Assembly: GCA_028820215.1 (NCBI GenBank)
Contig: JAPPKD010000105.1
Location: forward strand, 1-28,415
DNA: 28,415 bases
Source of the DNA: Spirochaetaceae bacterium
GTDB taxonomy: Bacteria; Spirochaetota; Spirochaetia; SZUA-6; Bin103
Direction of reading: 5' to 3'
The first letter of the stretch is position 1. Each line of letters starts with the position of its first letter. Made by a program: the position numbers and the translations under genes. This document shows positions 1-7,446 of this stretch, one piece after another. A model generated the notes under the pieces. The model was not told where the DNA came from. It ran no database searches and saw nothing but the letters and a program-made list of their open reading frames with translations.

Positions 1-112
1 CTCCTATATCTCATTGCCATCATTGCACTTGGAACACCGCAATTGGCTCACATGGTTTCGGACGCTGGACGCTCCGGCGCTCGGGGCGTCATGCTGGTCC
101 TGGAGGTGAACT

Positions 113-946
113 ATGGAGCAGGCATTCCGATTTGTTGAAGGCTGGGGCGGCGGCCCTGAGGGGCGCACGCTGGGGATCGCGTCGGGCGTGGCCGTCGACA
201 GCCGCGACCGGGTCTACGTGATCGACCGCGAGCCGGATCCGGCCATCGTCGTGTACGACCGCGAGGGCGAGCTGATCACCACGTGGGGAGAGGATATTTT
301 CAGCGTGCCGCACGAGCTGTGGATCGATGAGCACGACCGGGTGCTGGTCGCCGACTGCGGCGACCACACGGTGCGCATCTGCACCGCCGACGGGCAGGTG
401 CTGCAGACCCTGGGCACTCCCGGCGTTCCGGGCGCGGCCGGCATGCCGTTCAACCGGCCCACGCGCGCGGTGGTGGCGCCGGACGGCGAGATCTGGGTGG
501 CCGACGGCTACGGCCAGGAGTGTCTGCACCGCTTCTCGGCCGCCGGCGAGCTGCTGGCGACGTTCGGCGGGCGCGGCGCGGGACCGGGCCGGTTCACGCT
601 GCCGCACTCGGTGGTCTGCGACGACCGCGGCCACGTCCTGGTCGCCGATCGCGAGCCGAACAACCGGATCTGCATCCTGGACCATTCGGGGCGCCAGGTG
701 GCCGAGTGGGGCAACAAGCGCAGTCCGTGCGGCCTGTTCGTGGGCCGCGACGGCACCGTCTACCTGGCCGACGGCACGCTGGTGATCCTGGATCCGGACG
801 GAAACCAGCTCGCGGACATTCCGATGCCGGTGCAGCCCACCGACCGCTCGCATGGGGCGCACAGCGTGTGGGTCGACCGGCACGGCGACATCTACGTGTC
901 GGAGGTGGGCGTGGAGAACCTCGTGCACAAGCTCACCTCCGTGTAG
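113..946 (+). CDS. NHL-repeat six-bladed beta-propeller protein, peptidyl-hydroxyglycine lyase-like
   Basis: The 277-residue protein has no signal peptide and consists of repeated NHL-type blades. The recurring pattern is an aspartate-containing turn followed by a strand such as VYVID, VLVAD, IWVAD, VLVAD, VYLAD and IYVSE, spaced about 40-45 residues apart, so a six-bladed propeller is likely. The layout and the VADREPNNR-type segment resemble bacterial proteins annotated as peptidyl-alpha-hydroxyglycine alpha-amidating lyase family. In bacteria this family usually has no proven substrate, so enzymatic activity is not claimed. The ATG at 113 is preceded by a strong GGAGGTG ribosome site (102-108). 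The gene converges on fabH and their stop codons are 13 bases apart. Bases 1-112 show no gene that I can support. Confidence 0.8.
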   Translation: MEQAFRFVEGWGGGPEGRTLGIASGVAVDSRDRVYVIDREPDPAIVVYDREGELITTWGEDIFSVPHELWIDEHDRVLVADCGDHTVRICTADGQVLQTLGTPGVPGAAGMPFNRPTRAVVAPDGEIWVADGYGQECLHRFSAAGELLATFGGRGAGPGRFTLPHSVVCDDRGHVLVADREPNNRICILDHSGRQVAEWGNKRSPCGLFVGRDGTVYLADGTLVILDPDGNQLADIPMPVQPTDRSHGAHSVWVDRHGDIYVSEVGVENLVHKLTSV

Positions 947-963
947 CGTCCCGCGGCCGCTAC
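943..963. terminator. Short hairpin spanning both convergent stop codons
   Basis: GTAGCG (943-948) and CGCTAC (958-963) form a 6-bp inverted repeat around a GCGGCCGC palindrome. The arms contain the TAG stop of the propeller gene and the stop of fabH. There is no T-tract, so intrinsic termination is uncertain; it may instead stabilise both 3' ends. Confidence 0.3.
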
Positions 964-1940
964 CACTCGAGCAGGTTGCCGCCGAACGTGAGGCCCGCGC
1001 CGAAGCCGACGGTGATGAGCAGGTCGCCGGGCGACACCTTGTCGTGCTCGTACAGCTCGTTGAGCGCGATCGGAATCGTGGCCGCGGACGTGTTCGCGTA
1101 CTCCTCGATGTTGAGGTAGAACTTCCCGTACGGAATTCGCGACCGCTTGGCGGCGGCTTCGATGATGCGCTGGTTGGCCTGGTGCGGGACGATGTAGGCG
1201 ATGTCGTCGATGGTGAGCTCGTTGCGTGCCAGGATCTCCCGGATCACCTCGATGATGGCCGGCACCGCGAAGTTGTAGACGGGCTGCCCCTCCATCTTGA
1301 TCAAGAGATCGCGCTCCGCGTCGCGGCCCGGCTTGAACGGCGTCCGCGTGCCGCCGACCTCGCGCGCCAGGTAGGCGGCGCCCGAGCCGTCCGCCTTGAG
1401 CACCGAGTCGAGGATCCCGCAGCCGTTGTCCGACGGGCTGATCACCGCGGCGCCCGCCCCGTCCCCGAACAGCACGCAGGTGCTGCGGTCCGTCCAGTCG
1501 ACGATGCGGGTCAACACCTCGCTGCCGATCAGCAGCACGCGCTCGGCGGCGCCGGAGGCGATGAACCCCTTGGCTGTTTCCAGTCCGTAGACGAACCCCG
1601 TGCAGCCGACGCCGATGTCCATCGCCGCGGCGTTCCTGGCGCCGATCATGTCCTGAACGATGCATGCCGTGGACGGGAAGCCGACGTAGTCGGAGGAGGC
1701 GGTGGCCACCAGCACCATGTCGATGGACTCCGGGTCCGTGCCGGATCGCGCAAGCGCGACCTTCGCCGCCTCCGCGCCGAGATCGGAGGCGGCTTCGTCA
1801 TCGCCGGCAATGTGGCGGTAGCCGATGCCGGTGTGGGATCGGATCCATTCGTCGGAGGTGTCCAGGAACTCGGCGAGCTCGTCGTTGGACATGCGTCGGG
1901 ACGGCGTGTAGGCGCCGATCCCCTCAATTCTTGCGCCCAT
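960..1940 (-). CDS. fabH: 3-oxoacyl-ACP synthase III
   Basis: This enzyme starts fatty-acid synthesis by condensing acetyl-CoA (or a branched acyl-CoA) with malonyl-ACP in the cytoplasm. The 326-residue length is normal. The catalytic triad is visible: Cys113 in GVGCTGF, His253 in PHQANQR and Asn283 in EYANTSAA. The C-terminal glycine-rich segment GFGAGLTFGGNLLEW is typical of FabH. A longer reading frame extends upstream, but the ATG at 1940 begins the conserved MGARIEGIGAYTP segment and has AAGGAG just before it, so that start was chosen. The gene is divergent from fabD, so the initiating enzyme is transcribed separately from the elongation enzymes. The function is secure; the starter-unit preference cannot be read here. 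Confidence 0.97.
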   Translation of the reverse strand: MGARIEGIGAYTPSRRMSNDELAEFLDTSDEWIRSHTGIGYRHIAGDDEAASDLGAEAAKVALARSGTDPESIDMVLVATASSDYVGFPSTACIVQDMIGARNAAAMDIGVGCTGFVYGLETAKGFIASGAAERVLLIGSEVLTRIVDWTDRSTCVLFGDGAGAAVISPSDNGCGILDSVLKADGSGAAYLAREVGGTRTPFKPGRDAERDLLIKMEGQPVYNFAVPAIIEVIREILARNELTIDDIAYIVPHQANQRIIEAAAKRSRIPYGKFYLNIEEYANTSAATIPIALNELYEHDKVSPGDLLITVGFGAGLTFGGNLLEW

Positions 1941-1999
1941 CGGGTCTCCTTGGAGCGGGGTGGGAGGCTTCCGCCTTCGAAGACGACTGTCGGTTGCCG

Positions 2000-2029
2000 A
2001 ATGTAGAGTCCCCGTCTTCTCCGGGTCAA
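2000..2029 (-). promoter_or_regulatory. Predicted sigma70-type promoter of fabH
   Basis: On the minus strand, TTGACC (2029-2024) and TACATT (2005-2000) are separated by 18 bases. The predicted transcript would start near 1993, giving a leader of about 50 bases before the fabH ATG. The -35 box lies only 19 bases from that of the divergent fabD promoter. Confidence 0.55.
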
Positions 2030-2048
2030 GCGGCCGGCGTTCCACTCG

Positions 2049-2078
2049 TTGACCCGCCGGGGCGGGCGGGGCTACCCT
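2049..2078 (+). promoter_or_regulatory. Predicted promoter of the fabD-fabG-fabF operon
   Basis: TTGACC (2049-2054) and TACCCT (2073-2078) are separated by 18 bases, the same -35 sequence and spacing as the divergent fabH promoter. Transcription would start near 2085, leaving only about 5 bases before the fabD ATG at 2090. No good Shine-Dalgarno sequence is present there. Confidence 0.45.
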
Positions 2079-2089
2079 GCACCCGACCG

Positions 2090-3031
2090 ATGCGGACGTG
2101 TTTCCTGTTCCCGGCGCAGGGCGCCCAGTACCCGGGGATGGCCCGTGATCTGTGGGATCACAGCCAGGCGGTCAAGGAGCTGTTCCAGATCGCTTCCGAC
2201 GCCACGGGTACCGACCTGCGGCGCCTGCTGTTCGACGGTACCGAGGAGGAACTGCGCGCCACGGACCGCACCCAGATCGCGGTCACCCTTGCCAACCTGT
2301 CCGCGGCCATCGTGCTCGGCGAGCATGGCGTGACCGGCGACGGCTTCGCCGGCTTCAGCCTGGGCGAGTACTCGGCGCTGCACCTGGCCGGGGTGATCGG
2401 CGCGGCCGACATCTTTCCGATCGCCAGGGAGCGCGGGATCGCGATGGAGGCTGCCAGCCGCGCCTCCGACACCGCCGACGGCCGCTCGGGGATGGCCGCC
2501 GTGATCGGGCTGGCCCCGGAGCGTGTGGAAGCGGCGATCGCCGATCTGCCGCCCGGGACGGTCTTCGTCGCCAACTACTCCAGCCCGCGGCAGGTGGTTC
2601 TGTCCGGCACGGCCGGGGGCCTGCGCGACGCCGAAGCGGCGTGCAAGGAGGCGGGCGCCAGGCGCTTCATCACGCTGAAGGTCTCCGGGCCGTTCCACTC
2701 GCCGCTGATCCGGGATGCGGCCGATCGGCTGGCCGAGGTGCTGGCCGACGTCCCGTTCGCCGATCCGGTACGGCCGGTGTACGCCAACGTCACCGGAGCG
2801 CAGGTCACTTCCGGAAGCCAGGCGCGCGAGCTCTGCGTGCAGCAGGTCGTGTCCAGCGTGCGCTGGACGGACGAGGTGGCATCGCTGCAGGCGGCCGGCT
2901 ACGCCCGCTACCTGGAGGTGGGGCCGGGACAGGTGCTCGCCGGGCTGTTCCGGGGTTTCCCGGGAAAGGTCCGATGCGAGGCGGCGGGGACCCTGGAGGC
3001 GATCGAGGCGGCCGCGGCGGCCTCCTCCTGA
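2090..3031 (+). CDS. fabD: Malonyl-CoA:ACP transacylase
   Basis: The enzyme transfers malonate from CoA to acyl carrier protein, feeding chain elongation. The 313-residue protein starts with the typical FPAQGAQYPGM segment. It has the nucleophile Ser90 in GFSLGEYS and the catalytic His203 in GPFHSPL, and ends with the conserved YLEVGPGQVL segment. The reading frame continues upstream, but the family N-terminus fits the ATG at 2090. That ATG is directly preceded by a promoter-like site and lacks a clear ribosome site, so initiation may be near-leaderless. fabG follows after 10 bases. FPAQGAQ replaces the more usual FPGQGSQ, which is a mild variant. Confidence 0.96.
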   Translation: MRTCFLFPAQGAQYPGMARDLWDHSQAVKELFQIASDATGTDLRRLLFDGTEEELRATDRTQIAVTLANLSAAIVLGEHGVTGDGFAGFSLGEYSALHLAGVIGAADIFPIARERGIAMEAASRASDTADGRSGMAAVIGLAPERVEAAIADLPPGTVFVANYSSPRQVVLSGTAGGLRDAEAACKEAGARRFITLKVSGPFHSPLIRDAADRLAEVLADVPFADPVRPVYANVTGAQVTSGSQARELCVQQVVSSVRWTDEVASLQAAGYARYLEVGPGQVLAGLFRGFPGKVRCEAAGTLEAIEAAAAASS

Positions 3032-3041
3032 GGTCCCTGCC

Positions 3042-3770
3042 ATGAGCCTGGACGGCGCGGTCGCGGTCGTGACCGGCGGCTCGCGTGGCATCGGAGCGGC
3101 GGTGTCCCGCGCCCTGCTTCGTGACGGAGCCAGGGTGTACTCGCTCTCGCGGACCGCCGATGAGGCCGCGGACCGCCTGCGCGGTCAGGGCGACTACACG
3201 TGGCTTGCGACCGACGTGGCCGACGAGGAAGCCCTGAACGCCCGCATCGGGGAGATCCTGGCGGCGAAACAGGGCGTGCAGATTCTGGTGAACAACGCCG
3301 GCATCACGCGCGACGGACTGGTGTTCCGGATGTCGCGGCAGGACTGGGACGCGGTGCTGGCGCTCAACCTCACGGCGACGTTCCTGACCTGCAAGCTCAT
3401 CGCCCGCGACATGGCCCGGCGGCGCGCCGGGTCGATCATCAACATCTCGTCGGTGGTCGGCTTGACCGGCAACCCCGGCCAGACGAACTATTGCGCCTCG
3501 AAGGCCGGGATCATCGGCTTCTCGAAGAGCCTCGCGCGCGAGGTGGCAGGGCGTGGCGTGCGGGTCAACGTGGTCGCTCCCGGTTACATCGAGACCGGCA
3601 TGACCGCGTCCCTCAGCGACTCGATACGGGAGAGCATTACCGGCATGATTCCGCTCGGCCGCACCGGAAGGCCGGAAGACGTGGCCGAATTGGTTGCGTT
3701 TCTTGCTTCGGCCCGCTCCACCTACGTTACCGGACAGGTACTGCAGGTGGACGGCGGGCTGCTGATGTAG
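3042..3770 (+). CDS. fabG: 3-oxoacyl-ACP reductase
   Basis: This NADPH-dependent short-chain dehydrogenase/reductase reduces 3-oxoacyl-ACP to 3-hydroxyacyl-ACP. The 242-residue length is standard. The cofactor loop TGGSRGIG is at residues 11-18 and NNAG is at 84-87. The catalytic residues are Ser137, Tyr150 and Lys154 (YCASK). The C-terminal segment ends VTGQVLQVDGG as in FabG. A GAGG ribosome site overlaps the fabD stop codon, suggesting translational coupling. The fabD-fabG-fabF neighbourhood supports FabG rather than a general SDR. Confidence 0.96.
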   Translation: MSLDGAVAVVTGGSRGIGAAVSRALLRDGARVYSLSRTADEAADRLRGQGDYTWLATDVADEEALNARIGEILAAKQGVQILVNNAGITRDGLVFRMSRQDWDAVLALNLTATFLTCKLIARDMARRRAGSIINISSVVGLTGNPGQTNYCASKAGIIGFSKSLAREVAGRGVRVNVVAPGYIETGMTASLSDSIRESITGMIPLGRTGRPEDVAELVAFLASARSTYVTGQVLQVDGGLLM

Positions 3771-3804
3771 CAGAGCTGCGCTCAAGCTGACGAAGGAGAT
3801 GGAA

Positions 3805-5049
3805 ATGGACAGACGTGTGGTGGTTACGGGGCTCGGCGCCGTTACTCCCCTGGGAAACGACGTCGACACGTTCTGGCGTGCGGTCAAGAACGGCGAGAGC
3901 GGAATCGACCACATCTCGTCGTTCGATGTTTCCGACTACTCCTCGAAGGTGGGGGGCGAGGTCAGGGACCTTGACCCCTCTCAGTTCCTGGATCGCCGCG
4001 AGGCGCGCCGCCTGGACCGCTTCGCGATGTTCGCGATGGTGACGGCGTTGGAGGCGTTGGGCGACGCCCGCCTGTCGACCGATGACCTGGATCCGGAGCG
4101 CACCGGCTGCATCCTGGGGGTCGGCTTCGGCGGCATCCACACGCTGCACGCCGAGTTCAAGCACCTGTTCGACCGCGGCCCCAAGGCCGTGCACCCCTTG
4201 CTCGTGCCGAAGATGATCAGCAACATCGCGGCCGGCCACATCGCCATCAAGATCCACGCGCACGGTCCGTCGTATACGGTCGTGTCGGCGTGCGCGTCCG
4301 CCAATGACGCCATCGGCGAATCGTTTCGCTGGGTCAGGGACGGCACGGTCGACATCATGGTGACCGGCGGCGCCGAGGCGGCGGTCGCGCCGCTTGCACT
4401 GTCCGGATTCACCGTGCTGCAGGCGGTGACCTCTTCGTTCAACGACGACCCCAAGCGGGCCAGCCGGCCGTTCGACAAGGACCGTGACGGCTTCGTCCTG
4501 GGCGAGGGTTCCGGAACCCTCATCCTGGAGGAGCTGGAGCACGCCAGGGCGCGCTCCGCGCCCATCTACTGCGAGGTGGTCGGCTACGGCGTCACCTGTG
4601 ACGCAAACCACCTGACCGCGCCCCACCCGCAGGGCAAGGGCGCGGTGAACGCGATGAAGATGGCGATCGCGGGCAGCGGCCTGCAGCTCGAGGACTTCGA
4701 CTACGTCAACGCGCACGGCACCTCGACGCAGCTCAACGACTCGACCGAGACGCGGGCGATCAGGGAGGTGTTCGGCGATCACGCGGCCAGCATGAAGGTC
4801 TCGTCGACCAAGTCCATGGTCGGGCACCTGCTCGGCGCCGCCGGCGGCGTGGAGGCGATCGCGACGATCAAGGGGCTGCAGGAACAGTTCTACCCGGCGA
4901 CGATCAACTACGAGACGCCGGACCCCGAGTGCGACCTGGACTACGTGCCCAACCGCGGCCAGGCGGCTCCCATGCGCGCCGCGATCAACAATGCGTTCGG
5001 CTTCGGCGGCCACAACGCGGTGGTCGCCCTGAAGCGCTACGACGGCTGA
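3805..5049 (+). CDS. fabF: 3-oxoacyl-ACP synthase II
   Basis: The enzyme condenses malonyl-ACP with growing acyl-ACP chains. The 414-residue protein has the Cys-His-His site: Cys163 in VSACASAND, His304 in NAHGTSTQ and His341 in MVGHLLGAAG. Two in-frame ATGs lie at 3799 and 3805. The GAAGGAG ribosome site (3792-3798) abuts the first with no spacing and is 6 bases from the second, so 3805 is the better start. The gene lies 34 bases after fabG; acpP, often found between these two genes, is absent. A metallophosphoesterase gene follows after 16 bases. Confidence 0.96.
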   Translation: MDRRVVVTGLGAVTPLGNDVDTFWRAVKNGESGIDHISSFDVSDYSSKVGGEVRDLDPSQFLDRREARRLDRFAMFAMVTALEALGDARLSTDDLDPERTGCILGVGFGGIHTLHAEFKHLFDRGPKAVHPLLVPKMISNIAAGHIAIKIHAHGPSYTVVSACASANDAIGESFRWVRDGTVDIMVTGGAEAAVAPLALSGFTVLQAVTSSFNDDPKRASRPFDKDRDGFVLGEGSGTLILEELEHARARSAPIYCEVVGYGVTCDANHLTAPHPQGKGAVNAMKMAIAGSGLQLEDFDYVNAHGTSTQLNDSTETRAIREVFGDHAASMKVSSTKSMVGHLLGAAGGVEAIATIKGLQEQFYPATINYETPDPECDLDYVPNRGQAAPMRAAINNAFGFGGHNAVVALKRYDG

Positions 5050-5065
5050 CGGCCTGAGCCTCGCG

Positions 5066-5608
5066 ATGCCAGCCGCAGAGGTGCCGGCCGGAGAGGGGCG
5101 GATCGCGGTCGTATCCGACACCCACGACCACTGGCCGGCGCTCGACGCCTTGTGCCGGCGCTTGGCCGACACGGGGTGCACGCACCTGCTGCACTGCGGC
5201 GACGTGTGCGCGCCGCTCACGCTGCTGCGGCTGCTCGACGGGTTCGACGGGCAGGTGGATCTGGTCTCCGGCAACGTCGACGGCGATCATTACCTGATGA
5301 CCACGCGGACCGCAGGGAGGACGAACTTCCGGTTTCACGGCGCGGAGCTGGCGGAGATCACCGTCGGCGGACGCAGCGTCGCCATGCAGCACTACCCGCG
5401 GCTGGCGCGGGCGCTGGCCTCCGGCGGCGAGTACGATGCCGTGTTCTACGGCCACGACCATGTCGCCCACGTGGAGCGGATGGGGGCCGGCGGCCGTTCC
5501 GTGCTGCTGGCCAACCCGGGCACGCTGAGCGCCATGGGCCGGACGCCCACCTACGGCCTCTACGACCCGGCGAGCAACGATCTGGAGTTGGTCGACCTGA
5601 CGGTGTAG
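5066..5608 (+). CDS. YfcE/MJ0936-type metallophosphodiesterase
   Basis: This 180-residue calcineurin-like phosphoesterase has the full metal-binding set. It includes D18 and H20 in SDTHDH, D46 in HCGDV, N70 in SGNVDGD, H109 in MQHYP and the GHDH pair at 129-132, followed by NPGTLS. Family members hydrolyse phosphodiester bonds in vitro and their natural substrates are mostly unknown. It starts 16 bases after fabF and may be read from the fab transcript, although a link to lipid synthesis is not shown. It converges with the phosphatase gene, the two stops being 6 bases apart. Confidence 0.9.
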   Translation: MPAAEVPAGEGRIAVVSDTHDHWPALDALCRRLADTGCTHLLHCGDVCAPLTLLRLLDGFDGQVDLVSGNVDGDHYLMTTRTAGRTNFRFHGAELAEITVGGRSVAMQHYPRLARALASGGEYDAVFYGHDHVAHVERMGAGGRSVLLANPGTLSAMGRTPTYGLYDPASNDLELVDLTV

Positions 5609-5614
5609 GGGCTG

Positions 5615-6466
5615 CTACCCGGCGAGCTTGTCGCGCAGCACGCCGATCTCATCCTCGGTCAGCCCGCAGTGCCGGCGCAGGTACCGCTCCACTCCGCCGT
5701 AGCAGGTGCGCAGCCAGTGCAGCAGGATCGGCATCAGCTCCGGCGGACAGAACGCGCGCTGGTAGGCGCGCTCGTCGCGCACGACCGGGAGCTCCGGCGT
5801 GTCGATCGGTAGATCCCGCAGGCGCGCCAGCCCGTTGCGGGCGGTGTGTCCGTAGTCAGCGGCGATGACCAGCTCCGGCACGTCAGCAAGCGTCAACAGC
5901 AGAGCGGCGATCACGCCGGTACGGTCTTTGCCGCCCCGACAGTGGAACAGCGTCGGACCGGCGTCGCGCTGCGCGAGCACTCGCATGATCGCGGCGATCG
6001 CTTCGCTGCGCTCGACCAGCCAGCCGCTGTACTGGCGAAACTGGTGGTAGACGGGGAAGCGGGGCAAGCCGGTGGCGTCGTCCACCTGCTCCACGTCGAG
6101 CGTTGCGGGGTCCACTCGGTACTGGGGGCCGATCATGTCGACGTGGTGATAGCGCACCGCGCTCACCTCGCGCAGCGGGTTGGGCTCGCGCTGCGTGTAG
6201 GCAACCCGGCGCAGATCGATCACGGTACGCACGCCGGCGTCGAGCACTGACGTCACCCCGGCGTCGGTCAGCGCCGACAGGTCGTCGGCGCGGTAGAACA
6301 CCCCCGAGCGGGTGTGGCCGCCATCCCGGCGTGGCAGCCTGCCGAGATCGCGCATGTTGTAGAGCCCGCCCGCGGCCACCTCGCGCGGGGCGGTGAGCTC
6401 CTCGTAGGTCGGCAGGTGCGCACCGCTCGTGTCGTGTGCTTCGGCGGCGGGCTGGTGCGGCGTCAT
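5615..6466 (-). CDS. Tyrosine-phosphatase-like protein (Y_phosphatase3 family)
   Basis: The 283-residue protein carries the cysteine phosphatase loop HCRGGKDRTG with nucleophile Cys176 and Arg182. It also has the family's N-terminal NMRDLGRLPRRDGG segment (38-50) and the RADDLSALT segment. Such proteins act on phosphotyrosine, other phosphoproteins or phosphoinositides; the substrate here is unknown. The frame runs on upstream into the tRNA-Leu gene, which cannot be coding, so the ATG at 6466 is the most upstream acceptable start. It lies 5 bases from the tRNA 3' end and has only a weak AGGA before it. The mRNA must either be cut from a joint transcript with the tRNA or start within it. Confidence 0.85.
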   Translation of the reverse strand: MTPHQPAAEAHDTSGAHLPTYEELTAPREVAAGGLYNMRDLGRLPRRDGGHTRSGVFYRADDLSALTDAGVTSVLDAGVRTVIDLRRVAYTQREPNPLREVSAVRYHHVDMIGPQYRVDPATLDVEQVDDATGLPRFPVYHQFRQYSGWLVERSEAIAAIMRVLAQRDAGPTLFHCRGGKDRTGVIAALLLTLADVPELVIAADYGHTARNGLARLRDLPIDTPELPVVRDERAYQRAFCPPELMPILLHWLRTCYGGVERYLRRHCGLTEDEIGVLRDKLAG

Positions 6467-6471
6467 CGTCC

Positions 6472-6557
6472 TGCCGGCGGTCGGAGTCGAACCGACACGG
6501 GGGTTACCCCCCACCAGATTTTGAGTCTGGCATGTCTACCGATTTCATCACGCCGGC
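6472..6557 (-). tRNA. tRNA-Leu (anticodon CAA)
   Basis: The 86-base gene has a 7-bp acceptor stem, GCCGGCG (6557-6551) pairing with CGCCGGC (6479-6473), and discriminator A at 6472. The anticodon arm is CCAGA-CTCAAAA-TCTGG, giving anticodon CAA. It has a long class II variable arm (GGGGG-TAA-CCCCC) and a T arm containing GGTTCGACTCC. All of this identifies leucine, codon TTG. The terminal CCA is not encoded; GGA follows the discriminator, so CCA must be added after transcription. Confidence 0.95.
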
Positions 6558-6656
6558 CGTCGCGCGACCTCATCCGGTTGCGCGCGGGCGGCTCGTGCCC
6601 GGTTCCGTGCGGCCGCCACCGCCATCCTAACCGATGCGCGGGCGGGACGGTATGGC

Positions 6657-7343
6657 TCACGCGTCACCGATCGTGGTCCCGCGGTACGGTCGGCCTTCCA
6701 GGATCGCCCGCAGGTTGCCGGTGTCGCTGCCGGTGAAGATCACGGTCATGCCCTGCCGGCCGGCGGCGCGGGTGGCGACCGAGTCGAACGGCAGCCTGCT
6801 GCCGGGACGCCACTCACCATCGCTCATCCGCGCAAGCTCCCCCCAGGTCAGGTGGGTGAGCGGACGCGCGCCGGCGTCGAGCTTGGGATCGCCCGAGTAG
6901 ACCGTCGCCACGTTGGACATCTTGATGACGGTCGATGCGGCGAAGCGCCGTGCCAGCAGCACGGCGTCGTAGTCGGTGGAGAAGCCCGGTTTCCATCCGG
7001 CCGCGATCATCACCCGGCCGGAGAAGTCCGTGACGGCGGTCGGGTCGATGATCACGGGGGCGCAGCAGTCCGGCGCGAATGCATGTCGCAGCAGTTCGCC
7101 ATGCAGACGCGTGGCGGCGATGCCGATCCGGTCCTGCGCGTCGTCGGACGGGGTCGACACGAGCCGGCGATAGGCGGTCTGGTAGCCGCGCGCCAGATCT
7201 CCGCCGCCGGTCACGACGATCGCCTTGTCGCCGGACGCGTCCAGGGCGCCGATCACGGCGGCGCGAAAACCGGCGAGGTACGGGGTGGCGCCCGACTCAC
7301 GCTCGATGAGCGACCCGGAGAGGTCGATGACGTGAACGGACAT
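6657..7343 (-). CDS. UMP kinase-like amino acid kinase (archaeal PyrH type)
   Basis: The 228-residue protein belongs to the amino acid kinase fold. Segments match the archaeal-type uridylate kinase pattern: DLSGS (7-11), VVTGGGDLARGY (43-54), DRIGIAATRLHGELL (71-85), PGFSTDYDAVLLA (119-131), KMSNVATVYSGDPK (141-154) and a C-terminal GTTIG. UMP kinase makes UDP for RNA, DNA and cell-wall precursors. Archaeal-type enzymes keep LGGS and a clear UMP-binding TRLNA; here these read LSGS and TRLHG, so substrate specificity may differ. No strong ribosome site is seen at the ATG (7343). A TATCAT element at 7359-7354 would give a very short leader. It lies upstream of tRNA-Leu on the same strand. Confidence 0.75.
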   Translation of the reverse strand: MSVHVIDLSGSLIERESGATPYLAGFRAAVIGALDASGDKAIVVTGGGDLARGYQTAYRRLVSTPSDDAQDRIGIAATRLHGELLRHAFAPDCCAPVIIDPTAVTDFSGRVMIAAGWKPGFSTDYDAVLLARRFAASTVIKMSNVATVYSGDPKLDAGARPLTHLTWGELARMSDGEWRPGSRLPFDSVATRAAGRQGMTVIFTGSDTGNLRAILEGRPYRGTTIGDA

Positions 7344-7390
7344 TGTCGCCGCGATGATACCACCGGCATGCGGGCCGGGTCCTCATGGGG

Positions 7391-7421
7391 TTGCCTCCGG
7401 GCATCGGCATGTCGTTATCAT
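7391..7421 (+). promoter_or_regulatory. Possible promoter of the UVR-lolA-rodZ-uvrD operon
   Basis: TTGCCT (7391-7396) and TATCAT (7416-7421) are separated by 19 bases, longer than ideal. The element is 25 bases before the ATG at 7447. The -10 box is good and the -35 box is weaker. Confidence 0.35.
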
Positions 7422-7446
7422 TGCGGAGCGGGGTGGTGACAGAGCG

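Noticed and set aside
3727..5274. 515-codon open frame on the minus strand opposite fabF
   Set aside because: The plus strand encodes FabF with all catalytic residues; the minus frame has no recognisable domain.
6467..6514. Extension of the phosphatase N-terminus into the tRNA region
   Set aside because: These codons are the T arm and acceptor end of tRNA-Leu.
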